Positions 8,487 through 17,434 of a DNA stretch of 64,000 bases are shown one piece after another. Source of the stretch: Desulfovibrio piger (GTDB lineage Bacteria; Desulfobacterota; Desulfovibrionia; Desulfovibrionales; Desulfovibrionaceae). The DNA is taken from the NCBI RefSeq assembly GCF_951793255.1, contig NZ_OX636706.1:124001-188000 (forward strand). Reading direction: 5' to 3'. Positions within the stretch are counted from its first letter, which is position 1; each line of letters opens with the position of its first letter. The position numbers were made by a program, and so were the translations under genes. The notes beneath the pieces are model-generated. The model was given only the letters and a program-made list of their open reading frames with translations. It searched no databases and had not been told where the DNA came from.

Positions 8487-9411
8487 AACGGTTTTCTTTT
8501 GAATCAAAATGATCCACGCTGATTATGGAAGAAACTCTACGTGTATTTTGTCTTGTCTTCTCCATGAAGATGACAAGATCAACCGCACGGCCTATGAGCT
8601 TTTGCTTGGAGCCGACGCCAGCTTCTTCCACCAGCTCTTCCAGGCGCTCAAGGGCTTCTTCAGCACTGTCCGCGTGGAACGTGCCGATGCCGCCGGGATG
8701 ACCAGTATTCCAGAGCTTCAGCAGCTCCAAGGCAGCACTGTCCCGGACTTCTCCAACCAAAATTCGCCGGGGGGCGTAGCGCATACAGACTTTGGTAAGC
8801 TGCCGCATACCGATGCCTGCCAGTTCAGACGTCAGAAAAAACACAGAGTTAGGAGCTTTGGACTGAAGCTCTGCCGTATCTTCCAGGATCAGAAGACGAT
8901 CATGGGGACAGAGCTGATCCAGCTCGTGGATGATGGCATTCACGAAAGTCGTCTTGCCGCTGGAGGTGCCCCCGACAACGACGATGTTTTTTCGCTCCAG
9001 GATGGCCGTGCGGATAATGTCCGGGACTTCCGGGCCGATGACACCCTGGTTGAGATATTCGGAGAGCTGTATGACTCGCGATGCTTTCTTGCGCAGGGAG
9101 AAGGATGCACCTGGCCCTACAATGGGCGGAAATGTCCCCTCAAAACGAGAGCCATCCAGTGGAAAGCTGCCTTCAATCACCGGATGGCGGGCATCCACTG
9201 TTTGGTTCAAGGCACTGGCCACAAGGGACAGGATCAGTTTGCCTTGGGGCAGGGAGAGCGTGCCGACACACTCCTGATCCTGGCCGTACCGCTCGATCCA
9301 AAGAGCGCCATCAGGATTGAGCATGATTTCAATGACACTATCATCCCGCAGGGCATCCATAATCAGTGGCCCGCAGTTGTATTCAAGGCTTTCCAGCAGA
9401 CGCTCATCCAT
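8455..9411 (-). CDS. trbB: TrbB-type conjugative transfer ATPase (VirB11 family)
   Basis: A 318-residue hexameric secretion ATPase. Walker A GGTSSGKT is at residues 147-154. It is followed by LILEDTAELQ, the arginine-rich MRYAPRRILVGEVRD block and the His-box GGIGTFHADS, all standard for VirB11/TrbB. It energises pilus assembly and substrate transfer at the inner membrane. The start MDERLLESLEY at 9411 is preferred; it overlaps traM by 8 bases. Confidence 0.9.
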   Translation of the reverse strand: MDERLLESLEYNCGPLIMDALRDDSVIEIMLNPDGALWIERYGQDQECVGTLSLPQGKLILSLVASALNQTVDARHPVIEGSFPLDGSRFEGTFPPIVGPGASFSLRKKASRVIQLSEYLNQGVIGPEVPDIIRTAILERKNIVVVGGTSSGKTTFVNAIIHELDQLCPHDRLLILEDTAELQSKAPNSVFFLTSELAGIGMRQLTKVCMRYAPRRILVGEVRDSAALELLKLWNTGHPGGIGTFHADSAEEALERLEELVEEAGVGSKQKLIGRAVDLVIFMEKTRQNTRRVSSIISVDHFDSKENRYETQIIYTSI

Positions 9412-9859
9412 GACGCACCATCCCCAGGATAAAGACGGCGACATTGAGCAAGGCGGAAAGGGCTATGATGGCCGTACACAAATACATGGCTGACCGGTGC
9501 GTGGCCAAATTGGCGACAAAATCCGCCACGGCCTTGCGTATGCCCTCCATCGTGAGGCCTGACAGAGTCTCTGTGAGGCTCGTCAGGCTTTTCTCCATAT
9601 CTTTGACGTAGGCTGTCGTCTGTTGTCCCATGAAGGCGGCCAGGGCTGTTTCATGCTTTTTTTGGAGCCTCGCCTGAGCTTCGAGGAAAACTTGAAGAAT
9701 CGTTACCTGCATCAGTATGGGGTCATCCTGCGGAACAGATACGTCATGTTTTTTTGCCAGAAGCGCACGCACGTCTTCCACAGACATACCGAAGCCGTCA
9801 GGGAATCGTTCTTCAGGCATGGGGGACTTGTCTTCATCGCCGGGAAAATCATCACTCAT
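9404..9859 (-). CDS. traM: TraM-like conjugal transfer protein
   Basis: A 151-residue protein with the HDVSVPQDDPILMQVTI motif seen in IncP TraM-type proteins, a helical middle and a C-terminal membrane helix (MYLCTAIIALSALLNVAVFIL). The start at 9859 has GGAGG 7 bases upstream and overlaps the preceding gene. Its place after traK-traL fits the IncP Tra1 region. Confidence 0.7.
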   Translation of the reverse strand: MSDDFPGDEDKSPMPEERFPDGFGMSVEDVRALLAKKHDVSVPQDDPILMQVTILQVFLEAQARLQKKHETALAAFMGQQTTAYVKDMEKSLTSLTETLSGLTMEGIRKAVADFVANLATHRSAMYLCTAIIALSALLNVAVFILGMVRHG

Positions 9860-10115
9860 TGCAATCCTCCGACGAGCCTGCCTTGCTTTCATTGAATCGA
9901 CGAATCAGCGCTTCCTGCTGTTGGGAGAAATCTTCATTAGTAAGCATCAGGCTGGCTATTTTTAGTAGCTGCATTCCAAGTATTGCGACTGCTGGACAAG
10001 TATTATTCAATGCTCCAAGACTGGGAACAAAGTTTATTTTGCAAACTATTTGACAAGGATTTTCTTTGTCTTCCAAAAACTCAAGACTACACTTTCTTGT
10101 TTTTGAGCTTTTCAT
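9852..10115 (-). CDS. Small hypothetical protein in the tra operon
   Basis: An 87-residue protein between traL and traM, overlapping the start of traM by 8 bases. It has a hydrophobic central part (CPAVAILGMQLLKIASLML) and a charged C-terminus. No family was recognised; it may be a regulatory or exclusion protein of the element. Confidence 0.5.
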   Translation of the reverse strand: MKSSKTRKCSLEFLEDKENPCQIVCKINFVPSLGALNNTCPAVAILGMQLLKIASLMLTNEDFSQQQEALIRRFNESKAGSSEDCNE

Positions 10116-10123
10116 GCCATTAC

Positions 10124-10852
10124 CTACATGATTCCAGCCTGTTCAATACAGGCGAGGATTTGATTCCAGTAACGGCGTAGGCGGGCTTTGACAGCGATAT
10201 GAGTAGAGCTGCCATTGATGCCAGCCTCAAAACTTTGGCGTCGGGCAAACAGCTCTTCCAGGTCTTTGCCAATCAGGGCTTTGTTGCCTTGGGGCAACGA
10301 AATCAGGGCATGGAACTGATGGGCATACTCTTTGTAGATTTTAAAGTGCTCAAATCCGGCCCCATCAATGGCGATGTCCCCGAAGTAAGGATTCAACCAG
10401 ACAACCAAAGGAGATCGGGGGAAGTTAATGGCCATCCGGGCCAGACCCTGGAGCGTGTCTCCCATAGCCTGGCCACCGGTCACGATAGTATGGAGGAAAA
10501 CCCGGTGCCCTTGATCTTCAAGCAGATCAATGAAGTCGTTATCGGACAGATAGGATGCCAGAGCGATGAATGACGATGCTCCATTGTCTACGATGACATG
10601 GGCGTTGTCGGGAGCCTGCGAAAGAGCTTCCAGAAGTTCATCAAACTTACGCGGCTCGATATTCCCGTCCTTCATCACATCCAGTTTGGTCACATCAAAT
10701 TCCGGGAAAGACGCCAGAGTGGCGTTAACTGGATCAGTATCAAACGCAATGACTTCTTTCTCGGCATGGCGCAGCGCCTGGTAAAGCATGACCGCAATCA
10801 TGGATTTGCCGACACCGCCCTTGCCTTGCAGGATCAAGTGGATAGTCGCCAT
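10124..10852 (-). CDS. traL: TraL-like ParA/MinD-type ATPase
   Basis: A 242-residue P-loop protein of the MinD/ParA group. The deviant Walker A KGGVGKS is at residues 11-17, with AFDTDPVNATL next and a Walker B-like VIVDNG. IncP TraL proteins have this fold and follow TraK. The start codon overlaps the traK stop (TAATG at 10852), so the pair is coupled. A partition role is also possible for this fold, but no ParB partner is adjacent. Confidence 0.75.
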   Translation of the reverse strand: MATIHLILQGKGGVGKSMIAVMLYQALRHAEKEVIAFDTDPVNATLASFPEFDVTKLDVMKDGNIEPRKFDELLEALSQAPDNAHVIVDNGASSFIALASYLSDNDFIDLLEDQGHRVFLHTIVTGGQAMGDTLQGLARMAINFPRSPLVVWLNPYFGDIAIDGAGFEHFKIYKEYAHQFHALISLPQGNKALIGKDLEELFARRQSFEAGINGSSTHIAVKARLRRYWNQILACIEQAGIM

Positions 10853-11259
10853 TATTCTTCCTCCTTACTCACTTGCAGGAGATCGGCCACGTCTGGAACG
10901 GAGCTGTCCTGAAAGGATTTGTTTTGTGGCACGATCATGCGGGGGCCGTCGGAAGTCGTGCGTGGGCTTTTTGCCGGTGCAGCCGGGGACGGGGGAAGCT
11001 CCGCCCCCAGAGGGTGTTTTGACCGAGTGTCAGTTCTCTTCAGCTTCCCTGTTTGTTCATTTTTCCCGCCGGGGAAATATTTTCGGGCGTATCGACGGAA
11101 CGTGTCGTAGGTCATGCTGATCCGTTTTTCTTTCGTCAGCTGCGCATAAGCCGGTTTCAGCAGGTAGCCTCTGGCCAGCAGGTTTTCCACCTCGTCTTTG
11201 ACCGCCAGGAACTCGACCCGCGCCATACCGGGGGTTAATCGCAATCTCTTGCTTTCCAT
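10852..11259 (-). CDS. traK: TraK-like oriT-binding protein
   Basis: A 135-residue basic protein starting MESKRLRL at 11259, with GAGG 6 bases upstream. The N-terminal half has the pattern of TraK proteins (VENLLARGYLLKPAYAQL, then ISMTYDTFRRYARKYF), a helix-turn-helix that recognises the transfer origin. The C-terminal tail is Pro/Ser/Lys-rich and probably disordered. Adjacent traL supports the call. The start of this gene is only 8 bases from the upstream replication-type gene, so the transfer origin is not between them. Confidence 0.7.
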   Translation of the reverse strand: MESKRLRLTPGMARVEFLAVKDEVENLLARGYLLKPAYAQLTKEKRISMTYDTFRRYARKYFPGGKNEQTGKLKRTDTRSKHPLGAELPPSPAAPAKSPRTTSDGPRMIVPQNKSFQDSSVPDVADLLQVSKEEE

Positions 11260-11267
11260 CGTTCGCC

Positions 11268-12299
11268 TCAAAATGAAAATCCGTACCGCACAGAATGCAG
11301 GAACTCCAAGACTCCAGTATTGACCGCCGGTACATCCGCAGCCGAAGGGGCTTTTCCCTTCCGCCAGAGCAGAGTCCATAGACCCCAAGCGGGACCGCGT
11401 TTTTGTTGACCATCGTCGAAACGAGACAGAAACGACTCAAATACGGGCCGCATTGCCTCCAGTTCAGGCTCGGTACGTTGCCAGCGTTTTTCCAACGCAT
11501 CCGTCTGCTGCTTGATACGTCTGTCCCGCTCTGAATCCGGTGCAGCAGGTAGAGACGCTTGCCCCCCGGACTGAAGGTCATCCAGCCAACGCTGGCCGCG
11601 CAGCCAATTCACCAGTAGCGGGATAAACCGCCCATGTTCGCGCTGCCAGCTCAGGCTTTTTCGGAAACGGATCAGCGATTGAAACAGGACATCAAGGCCG
11701 GGCAATGAGCCACGCCGCCAAAGACGATGCCAGACGGCACGCGCAAGCTCCTTGGCTTCTTTGCGTGGATAGCGCTGACAGAACTGCTCGAATGAAGAAT
11801 CGGCAAGAGAAAAATCCCCCCCATCGCCCCGGCAGGGGCGTGGACGTGGAAAGGTTAGAGCCAAGGAGGAGGAACCAGCCGCCTGCGTGGGGGGAGTGGG
11901 GGGTAATATGGAGTCTTTCTTAAAGTTCTTTCTGTAGGCAAACTTTGTCTGGCAAGAGGTAAAGTTTGCCTCTTGGGCCTTGCCGATGAAGGCAGCACCA
12001 GAAGCCTGAAGCATAGAAGGCTTGAGCATATAATATGTGGAAGTCCGGGCCGCATTCCGGCGGATCGCAATGAGCTTGTGCGTGACAAGTTCCCGCAGCC
12101 AGTTTTTGACGCTGGAGACGCTGCAATGCAGGAGTTCGGCAAGCCGCGCGTGAGACGGCCAGCAATGGTCTTTGTCAGCAGCAATGTCACACAGGATTGC
12201 GTAGATGGTTTTTGCGCCCGGAGACATATCCATAGTCAAAACAAAACGAGGTAAAATCGGGCCGCGAATGCAGCCGCGTGGTGCAAACGTATTTTCCAT
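11268..12299 (-). CDS. Helix-turn-helix replication-type protein
   Basis: A 343-residue protein. Residues about 20-95 form a winged helix-turn-helix of the HTH_36 kind (MSPGAKTIYAILCDIA, then LAELLHCSVSSVKNWLREL). A low-complexity linker follows. The C-terminal half is helical and basic (FCQRYPRKEAKELARAVW; FIPLLVNWLRGQRWLDDL), like primosome/replication proteins of plasmids and phages. It heads the transfer operon and has GGAG upstream. It could start element replication or regulate transfer. Confidence 0.6.
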   Translation of the reverse strand: MENTFAPRGCIRGPILPRFVLTMDMSPGAKTIYAILCDIAADKDHCWPSHARLAELLHCSVSSVKNWLRELVTHKLIAIRRNAARTSTYYMLKPSMLQASGAAFIGKAQEANFTSCQTKFAYRKNFKKDSILPPTPPTQAAGSSSLALTFPRPRPCRGDGGDFSLADSSFEQFCQRYPRKEAKELARAVWHRLWRRGSLPGLDVLFQSLIRFRKSLSWQREHGRFIPLLVNWLRGQRWLDDLQSGGQASLPAAPDSERDRRIKQQTDALEKRWQRTEPELEAMRPVFESFLSRFDDGQQKRGPAWGLWTLLWRKGKAPSAADVPAVNTGVLEFLHSVRYGFSF

Positions 12300-12415
12300 G
12301 TCCGATCACTCCAGACAGGCCTTGGAAAAAGCGTAAAACAGAGCTGCGGAGCTTGACGCCGCTAAGCCTTTCGGCTAGAGTTAATCCAACAAATTTGCGG
12401 ATCACTCCCGCAGAT

Positions 12416-12446
12416 AGCTCCTGTGTTCCAGCACAGGAGCTTTTTT
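12416..12446 (+). terminator. Rho-independent terminator
   Basis: Stem AGCTCCTGTG / CACAGGAGCT (12416-12425 and 12432-12441) followed by six T and more T-rich bases. No plus-strand gene precedes it inside the window, so it may insulate the transfer operon promoter region. Confidence 0.7.
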
Positions 12447-12827
12447 CTTTTGGCCTACAGTTTTCTCAGGTTCGCTCCAGCGATTGAGTTGTTTGTTGTT
12501 TGAGCGGGCTGGCTCGTCAGACCGTGGGCACCTATCCCCCGGTGACGCTGGTCGTAAAAACGCCAGCGTTTCGCCTTTCTTTTTCTGATCCCCAGGAACC
12601 GTCTCCGGGGGAGTTTTCATTGCCGCCATTTCCGGCGGGAAATTTATGTAAGCGTTTACAAGCAGGGCTTGCTCGACCACGGGCGGGCATTCCCTCTCCG
12701 TGGACTTTCGGGTAAGACAATCCCTGTTCGTGCTCGTGCAAAGTGGGGGGTGCGGAAAAGACAAAAAGCCCCTTCCAGGCTGGATCACCAGCGCTGAAAA
12801 GGGCTTTTGAAAAGGAAGAAGGGCTGA

Positions 12828-12878
12828 AAAAAGAAAAAAAGCGTAGAAACATGCTCAGAAAAGCACGTTGCTACGCTT
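12828..12878 (-). terminator. Terminator of tRNA-Glu
   Basis: On the minus strand a stem AGCGTAG / CTACGCT with a long inner hairpin ends in a run of eight T (plus-strand A run ending at 12840). It lies just beyond the 3' end of the tRNA gene. Confidence 0.75.
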
Positions 12879-12888
12879 GATTTCTTGT

Positions 12889-12965
12889 TGGCGTCCCCAA
12901 GGGGATTTGAACCCCTGTCGACGGCGTGAAAGGCCGTTGTCCTGGGCCGGCTAGACGATGGGGAC
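12889..12965 (-). tRNA. tRNA-Glu (anticodon UUC)
   Basis: The 77-base minus-strand gene folds as a cloverleaf. Acceptor GTCCCCA pairs with TGGGGAC, discriminator G is followed by an encoded CCA. The anticodon arm is ACGGC-CTTTCAC-GCCGT with TTC in the loop, and the T arm has GGTTCAAATCC. The 3' end faces the conjugative element, as expected if the element used the tRNA 3' end as its integration site. Confidence 0.95.
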
Positions 12966-13110
12966 GCATCGAACTCGTTCTATGTATGGGAAATGCTGCC
13001 GGAGGTCAAGCAAAAATTTTGGAATCTGCAAAATTTTTTTTGAAGGGGCCGGAAAACATCCGTCGCAGCCTGCCCGATCCCCCGGCCTGTCCTTCCCCGC
13101 TGTCCGCCAC

Positions 13111-13848
13111 CTACCAGATGGAGCGCACCAGGCAGACCACGCCGCAGATGGCGATGATGGCCAGCAGGACACGGCGGAACAAAAGCACGTTGATGCGCTT
13201 GACCACAGGGAAGGCCGCCAGGCTGCCCAGCATCACGCCGGGCGTCCCGTACATGGCCATGCCCAGCACCTCGGGCGTGAAAAAGCCGTGCCACCACTGC
13301 AGCACCAGAGTGATGATGCCGCGCAGCATGAAGAAGACGCTCACCGTGCCCAGAAAGACACGCGGCTCCCAGCCCACGGCCAGGCCAAAGGCGGCCATGG
13401 GCGGCCCGTCCAGGGCGATGCCCGTGCCCAGCAGACCGGCGCCGAAGCCGCAGGCCACGCCCACCGGCTGCAAGCGGGCCCCGCCGCCGCGCCCCCCATG
13501 CACATAGAGCTGCCAGTACACGAAGAACAGCAGCAGGATGCCCACGATGCCCTGCAGGACGGCGCCGGAACAGATCTGCAGCAGATAGACGCCCGCAAAG
13601 GAGCCGGGCACCGCGCCCAGCAGCAGCCAGGGCATGGCATCGAAGCGGCAGAAGCGCACATGCATGGCGATCATGCAGGCATCCTTGAAAAAGCAGACCA
13701 GGCAGCTCAGAGGGATGAGCGCGTGCATGGGGATGGCCAGCGCCAGGAAGGGAAAGGCGAACATGGTGCCGCCGATGCCGCTGACACCGGAGACGAAACC
13801 ACCGGCGAACCAGCAGACAAAAACAAAGATATCAAGTGCATCGGGCAT
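13111..13848 (-). CDS. TauE/SafE-family permease
   Basis: A 245-residue integral membrane protein of the sulfite/organosulfonate exporter (TSUP) family. It opens with WFAGGFVSGVSGIGGTMFAFP, the first conserved repeat, and has the second repeat at VACGFGAGLLGTGIALDGPPM. About eight hydrophobic helices are visible. The start at 13848 has AAGGAGG close upstream. Family members carry sulfite, sulfoacetate or other small anions across the inner membrane. A link with the sulfonate-like enzymes further right is possible but not shown by operon structure. Confidence 0.85.
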   Translation of the reverse strand: MPDALDIFVFVCWFAGGFVSGVSGIGGTMFAFPFLALAIPMHALIPLSCLVCFFKDACMIAMHVRFCRFDAMPWLLLGAVPGSFAGVYLLQICSGAVLQGIVGILLLFFVYWQLYVHGGRGGGARLQPVGVACGFGAGLLGTGIALDGPPMAAFGLAVGWEPRVFLGTVSVFFMLRGIITLVLQWWHGFFTPEVLGMAMYGTPGVMLGSLAAFPVVKRINVLLFRRVLLAIIAICGVVCLVRSIW

Positions 13849-14350
13849 GGCATCCTCCTTTCTCGCCCCGGCATGGGGCCGTGCCCCCGCCGCCGTCATG
13901 GCTCTTACAGGGCTTTGCCTCCGGCGGCAAGACAAGAATGGCTTTCTCCTGCCATCCCGGAGGGATGATGTCCATTCCGCCCTCCCCGCCCTGCTCCATG
14001 GCAAAGCCCCAATAGCTGACGGGACGCCACGCCCGCCGCCCCGCAGACCTCCCCGACGCGGGCGAAGGAGACGGGCTGTCCCCTGCCGGAAAGAAGGGAC
14101 AGCCGTTGTCCCCAAAGGGGGCGCGCGTGCTGCGGTGCCCGGCGAGTTCCCGCAGTCCGCCTGTGGCCACGGCTGCGGAGACCCGTCCCATGGCATTTGC
14201 CCTCTCCCTGCCCGCCGCATGTGCCAAAAGGAACAACATCCGCGTCCCGGAGCGTGCCGCATCGACCTTTTGCCCGGACTGTGCTATGTCGGAAGGACCG
14301 TCGCCCAACCGGCGCCCGCCTTCCCGGCCCGCGCACAGCAGGAGAAGTCC
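13849..14350. other. Intergenic region between divergent genes
   Basis: Very GC-rich, no supported gene. It must hold the promoters of the leftward permease and the rightward radical SAM gene. The one clear structure is an inverted repeat GGCTGTCCC / GGGACAGCC at 14074-14082 and 14096-14104, not followed by T, so it is an operator or RNA hairpin rather than a terminator. Confidence 0.5.
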
Positions 14351-15472
14351 ATGCCGTCCGATGACTGTCTGAAAAAGCTCTACATAGAACCCACAGCGCG
14401 CTGCAATCTGCGCTGCAAGATGTGTTTCCGCAACAGCTGGAAGAACGAGATCATCGGCGACATGCGGCCGGAGACCTTCCGCAAGGCCATGACGACCATG
14501 CCCGACAGCGTGGAGACCGTCTTTTTCGGCGGCATGGGCGAGCCCCTGGCCCACCCGGACATCGTGGAGATGGTGCGCACGGCCTCCTCGCTGGGCAAAC
14601 GCGTGGAGCTGCTGAGCAACGGGACCCTGCTGGATGCCCGGCGCACGGCCGAGCTGCTGGATGCCGGTCTGGACATGCTCTGGCTGTCCATCGACGCACT
14701 GGACGACGGCCGCTATGCGCAGATCCGCCGCAACAGCCAGCTGGCGCTGGTCAAGGAACATATCGTGGAGTTCAACCGCCAGCGCGCCCGTCTGGACAGG
14801 ACCGTGCGTCTGGGCGTGGCCTTCGTGGTCATGAAGAGCAATGCCCACGAGCTGGCCCTGCTGCCCTATTTCTCCACCTACTACAAGGTGAACGAGGTCA
14901 ACATCTCCAACGTCATCCCCACGGACGAGCATACGGCCTCGGAAGTGCTCTACAACAACGTGGTGGACTGGGGCCTGGGCGATCCCGCGCCCATGGAAAG
15001 TTCGCCGCGCATCCACCTGCCGCTCATGGACTGGCAGGACCCGGCGGCCCAGGAAGGCCTGCGCAGCCTGCTCTCCACCTCCATGTGCAGCGTCTACCTT
15101 TCCGGCCAGCGCGTCAGCCGGGCGGCCCGGCACTGCCGCTTCATCGACGAGGGCATGGCCTTCGTCAAGTTCGACGGCCATGTCAGCCCCTGCATGTCCC
15201 TGCTGCGCAATGCCACCCTTTACTGGCGCCAGAAGCAGCGCGAGACCCGCAGCCACTTTTTCGGCGATCTGGCGGAACAGGGCCTGGACGAGATCTGGAA
15301 CGCCCCGGACTATGCCGACTTTCGCCGCCGGGTGCGCAATTTCGAGTTCTCGCCCTGCTACCGGTGCAGCCTGTGCGAGAACTGGGAACAGGGCCTTACC
15401 GACTGTTACGGCAACGATGCCCCCACCTGTGGCGGCTGCCTCTGGTCCGAGGGCGTCATCAGCTGCCCGTAG
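14351..15472 (+). CDS. Radical SAM/SPASM protein, possible tungsten-enzyme maturase
   Basis: A 373-residue protein. The radical SAM cluster motif CNLRCKMC uses Cys18, Cys22 and Cys25, and GGMGEPLAHPD follows. The C-terminus has a cysteine-rich SPASM-type region (CYRCSLCENWE ... CGGCLW) for auxiliary iron-sulfur clusters. The opening KLYIEPTARCNLRC and NSWKNEIIGDM resembles the radical SAM maturases that accompany tungsten aldehyde ferredoxin oxidoreductases. An AOR gene lies 3 kb away. The start has AGGAG upstream. The maturase role is inference by resemblance. Confidence 0.65.
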   Translation: MPSDDCLKKLYIEPTARCNLRCKMCFRNSWKNEIIGDMRPETFRKAMTTMPDSVETVFFGGMGEPLAHPDIVEMVRTASSLGKRVELLSNGTLLDARRTAELLDAGLDMLWLSIDALDDGRYAQIRRNSQLALVKEHIVEFNRQRARLDRTVRLGVAFVVMKSNAHELALLPYFSTYYKVNEVNISNVIPTDEHTASEVLYNNVVDWGLGDPAPMESSPRIHLPLMDWQDPAAQEGLRSLLSTSMCSVYLSGQRVSRAARHCRFIDEGMAFVKFDGHVSPCMSLLRNATLYWRQKQRETRSHFFGDLAEQGLDEIWNAPDYADFRRRVRNFEFSPCYRCSLCENWEQGLTDCYGNDAPTCGGCLWSEGVISCP

Positions 15473-15568
15473 GCCGGCATCCTGTGACGGGAGCGGGAAG
15501 GGGGCTTCCTGCTCCCCAGCCCCGGCCCGCGGCTTGCCCTGCTCCGCGCCCGCCTGTAGCATGGGGCC

Positions 15569-17434
15569 ATGCAGAAACCCGATCCTTCTTCCATCCCCCT
15601 CTCGCCCGGTGTCTACCTGTACCGGGACGGCAAAGGCCAGGTCATCTATGTGGGCAAGGCGCGCATCCTGCGCCGCCGCGTGCTCTCCTATTTTCGCCCC
15701 GAAGGCCTGCCCGCCAAGACCAAAGCCATGCTGGCCCACGCGCAGAGCATCGAATTCCTGACCACCACCACGGAAAAGGAAGCCCTGCTGCTGGAAGCCA
15801 GCCTCATCAAGAAATACCGGCCGCATTACAATATCGTGCTGCGCGACGACAAGCAGTACGTGCTCTTCCGCGTGAACATCAAGCACCCCTTCCCCCGGCT
15901 GGAGGTGGTGCGCAAGGCCCGGCGCGACGGGGCCCGCTATTTCGGGCCCTTCACGTCCTCGCTGGCCGCCCGCGAGACCTGGAAGCTGCTGCACCGGGCC
16001 TTTCCCCTGCGCCGCTGCTCCGACCGGGCCATGAAGAACCGCGTGCGCCCCTGCCTTTACCATCATATGGGCCAGTGCCCGGCCCCCTGCATGGGCCTGG
16101 TCACGGCCGAGGACTATTTCGAAGGCGTGCGCCGCGTCTGTGACCTTTTGCAGGGCAAGGCCGACCCCCTGCTCAAGGAATTGCACAGCCGCATGGAAGC
16201 CGCTGCGGAAGCCCTGGAATTCGAACAGGCCGCCGTGCTGCGCGACCAGATCCGCGCCGTGGAAAAGACCGTGGAACGGCAGGCCACGGTCCTGCCCGGC
16301 GGCGGCGACATGGACGTGCTGGGACTGTTCCAGGCGGAGCGGGGCCTGGCCCTGGGGCTGGTCTTCGTACGCGGCGGCGCCATGACCGACGGCCGGGCCT
16401 TCTACTGGCCGGGCCTGACCTTCGACGACGCGCCGGAGCTGCTCTTTTCCTTCGTGGGCCAGTATTACGAACAGCTCACCCCGCCGCCGCGCATCCTGCT
16501 GCCCTGGCTGCCCGCAGCCGTGCAGGAGGCTGACGGGGAAGACGGCGGCACGGACGGGGCCCCCGACGAGCGCAGCCTGCTGGAACAGGCCCTTTCCGAA
16601 CGGCGCGGCGGCCCGGTGCGGCTGGTGGCGCCGCAGAACCCGGCCGACAACCGTCTGGTGGACGTGGCCCAGTCCAATGCCCGCGAAGAGGCCCGGCGGC
16701 GCGAAAAGCTGGAGGAAACGCCCCTGCCGGAACGGCTGGCGCGGGCCCTGCACCTGCCGGGCGCGCCCCGGCGCATCGAATGCGTGGACGTGTCCCATAC
16801 CGGCGGCCGCCAGACCCGCGTGGGCATGGTTGTCTATGAGGACGGCCGCCCCAGCCCCGACCAGTACCGGGCCTATGCCATGCCCGACGGCGGCGACGAT
16901 TACGGCACGCTCTATGCCTGGGTGGCCCGGCGTCTGGAAAGCGGCCCGCCCTGGCCCGACCTGATGCTCATCGACGGGGGCCGCAGCCAGCTGGCCGTGG
17001 TGGAACGCGCCCTGGCCGATGCGGGCAAGGCCGATTTCTTCCCGCTGGCGGCCATCGCCAAGGCCCGGGACGAGGCTGGCCATGCCGACCGGCGCGCGGG
17101 CAATGTGGCCGACCGCATCTTCCTGCCCGGCCGCAGCAATCCCCTGCCCCTGCGCGAAGGCTGCGCGGAGCTGCTCTTTTTGCAGAACGTGCGTGACGCC
17201 ACGCACCGTTTCGCCATCGGCCGTCACCGCAAGGCGCGCGGTCAGGCCGCCCTTTCCGGCGAGCTCATGCGCCTGCCCGGCATCGGCCCGGCCACGGCAC
17301 GCCTGCTCTGGGAGACCTTCGGCAGTCTGGAGGCCATGCGGGCCGCCAGTGTGGACGATCTGCGCCGCCTGCCCGGCATCGGGGCTTCCAGGGCCGCCCT
17401 GCTGCACGAAAAGCTGAAAGGGCTGGAGGGCTGA
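15569..17434 (+). CDS. uvrC: Excinuclease ABC subunit C
   Basis: A 621-residue UvrC of usual length, the dual-incision nuclease of nucleotide excision repair. The GIY-YIG domain is at the N-terminus (GVYLYRDGKGQVIYVGKA, about residues 13-30). A UvrB-binding helix follows (LLKELHSRMEAAAEALEFEQA), then the RNase H-like second nuclease domain (IECVDVSHTGG; LMLIDGGRSQL). The C-terminus has tandem helix-hairpin-helix motifs (LPGIGPATARLLW; LPGIGASRAALL). It begins 96 bases after the radical SAM gene on the same strand and ends before a strong terminator. Confidence 0.97.
   Translation: MQKPDPSSIPLSPGVYLYRDGKGQVIYVGKARILRRRVLSYFRPEGLPAKTKAMLAHAQSIEFLTTTTEKEALLLEASLIKKYRPHYNIVLRDDKQYVLFRVNIKHPFPRLEVVRKARRDGARYFGPFTSSLAARETWKLLHRAFPLRRCSDRAMKNRVRPCLYHHMGQCPAPCMGLVTAEDYFEGVRRVCDLLQGKADPLLKELHSRMEAAAEALEFEQAAVLRDQIRAVEKTVERQATVLPGGGDMDVLGLFQAERGLALGLVFVRGGAMTDGRAFYWPGLTFDDAPELLFSFVGQYYEQLTPPPRILLPWLPAAVQEADGEDGGTDGAPDERSLLEQALSERRGGPVRLVAPQNPADNRLVDVAQSNAREEARRREKLEETPLPERLARALHLPGAPRRIECVDVSHTGGRQTRVGMVVYEDGRPSPDQYRAYAMPDGGDDYGTLYAWVARRLESGPPWPDLMLIDGGRSQLAVVERALADAGKADFFPLAAIAKARDEAGHADRRAGNVADRIFLPGRSNPLPLREGCAELLFLQNVRDATHRFAIGRHRKARGQAALSGELMRLPGIGPATARLLWETFGSLEAMRAASVDDLRRLPGIGASRAALLHEKLKGLEG

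Larger units (their letters stand above)
1..12888 (-). mobile_element. Conjugative element (integrated plasmid or ICE), right portion
   Basis: All genes here read leftwards with short overlaps, as one long transfer operon. They encode a replication-type HTH protein, IncP-like TraK, TraL, TraM, TrbB, TrbC and TrbD, and IncI1/BFP-like PilL, PilN, PilO, PilP, PilQ and PilR. The block ends next to the 3' end of a tRNA-Glu gene, a usual place for element integration. No integrase, relaxase or opposite boundary is visible; they would lie to the left of the window. That it is integrated rather than cured chromosomal DNA is inferred from gene content and the tRNA border. Confidence 0.75.
12300..12888. 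other. Non-coding stretch between the conjugative element and tRNA-Glu
   Basis: No convincing gene. It should hold the leftward promoter of the replication/transfer operon. A short palindrome AGCCTTTCGGCT lies at 12365-12376, and a terminator hairpin read rightward lies at 12416-12446. Open frames here are low in recognisable protein pattern. The attachment site next to the tRNA would be in the right end of this stretch. Confidence 0.5.

Noticed and set aside
12402..12788. Open frame between the replication-type gene and tRNA-Glu
   Set aside because: No ribosome site or protein pattern, crosses a terminator hairpin; taken as non-coding.
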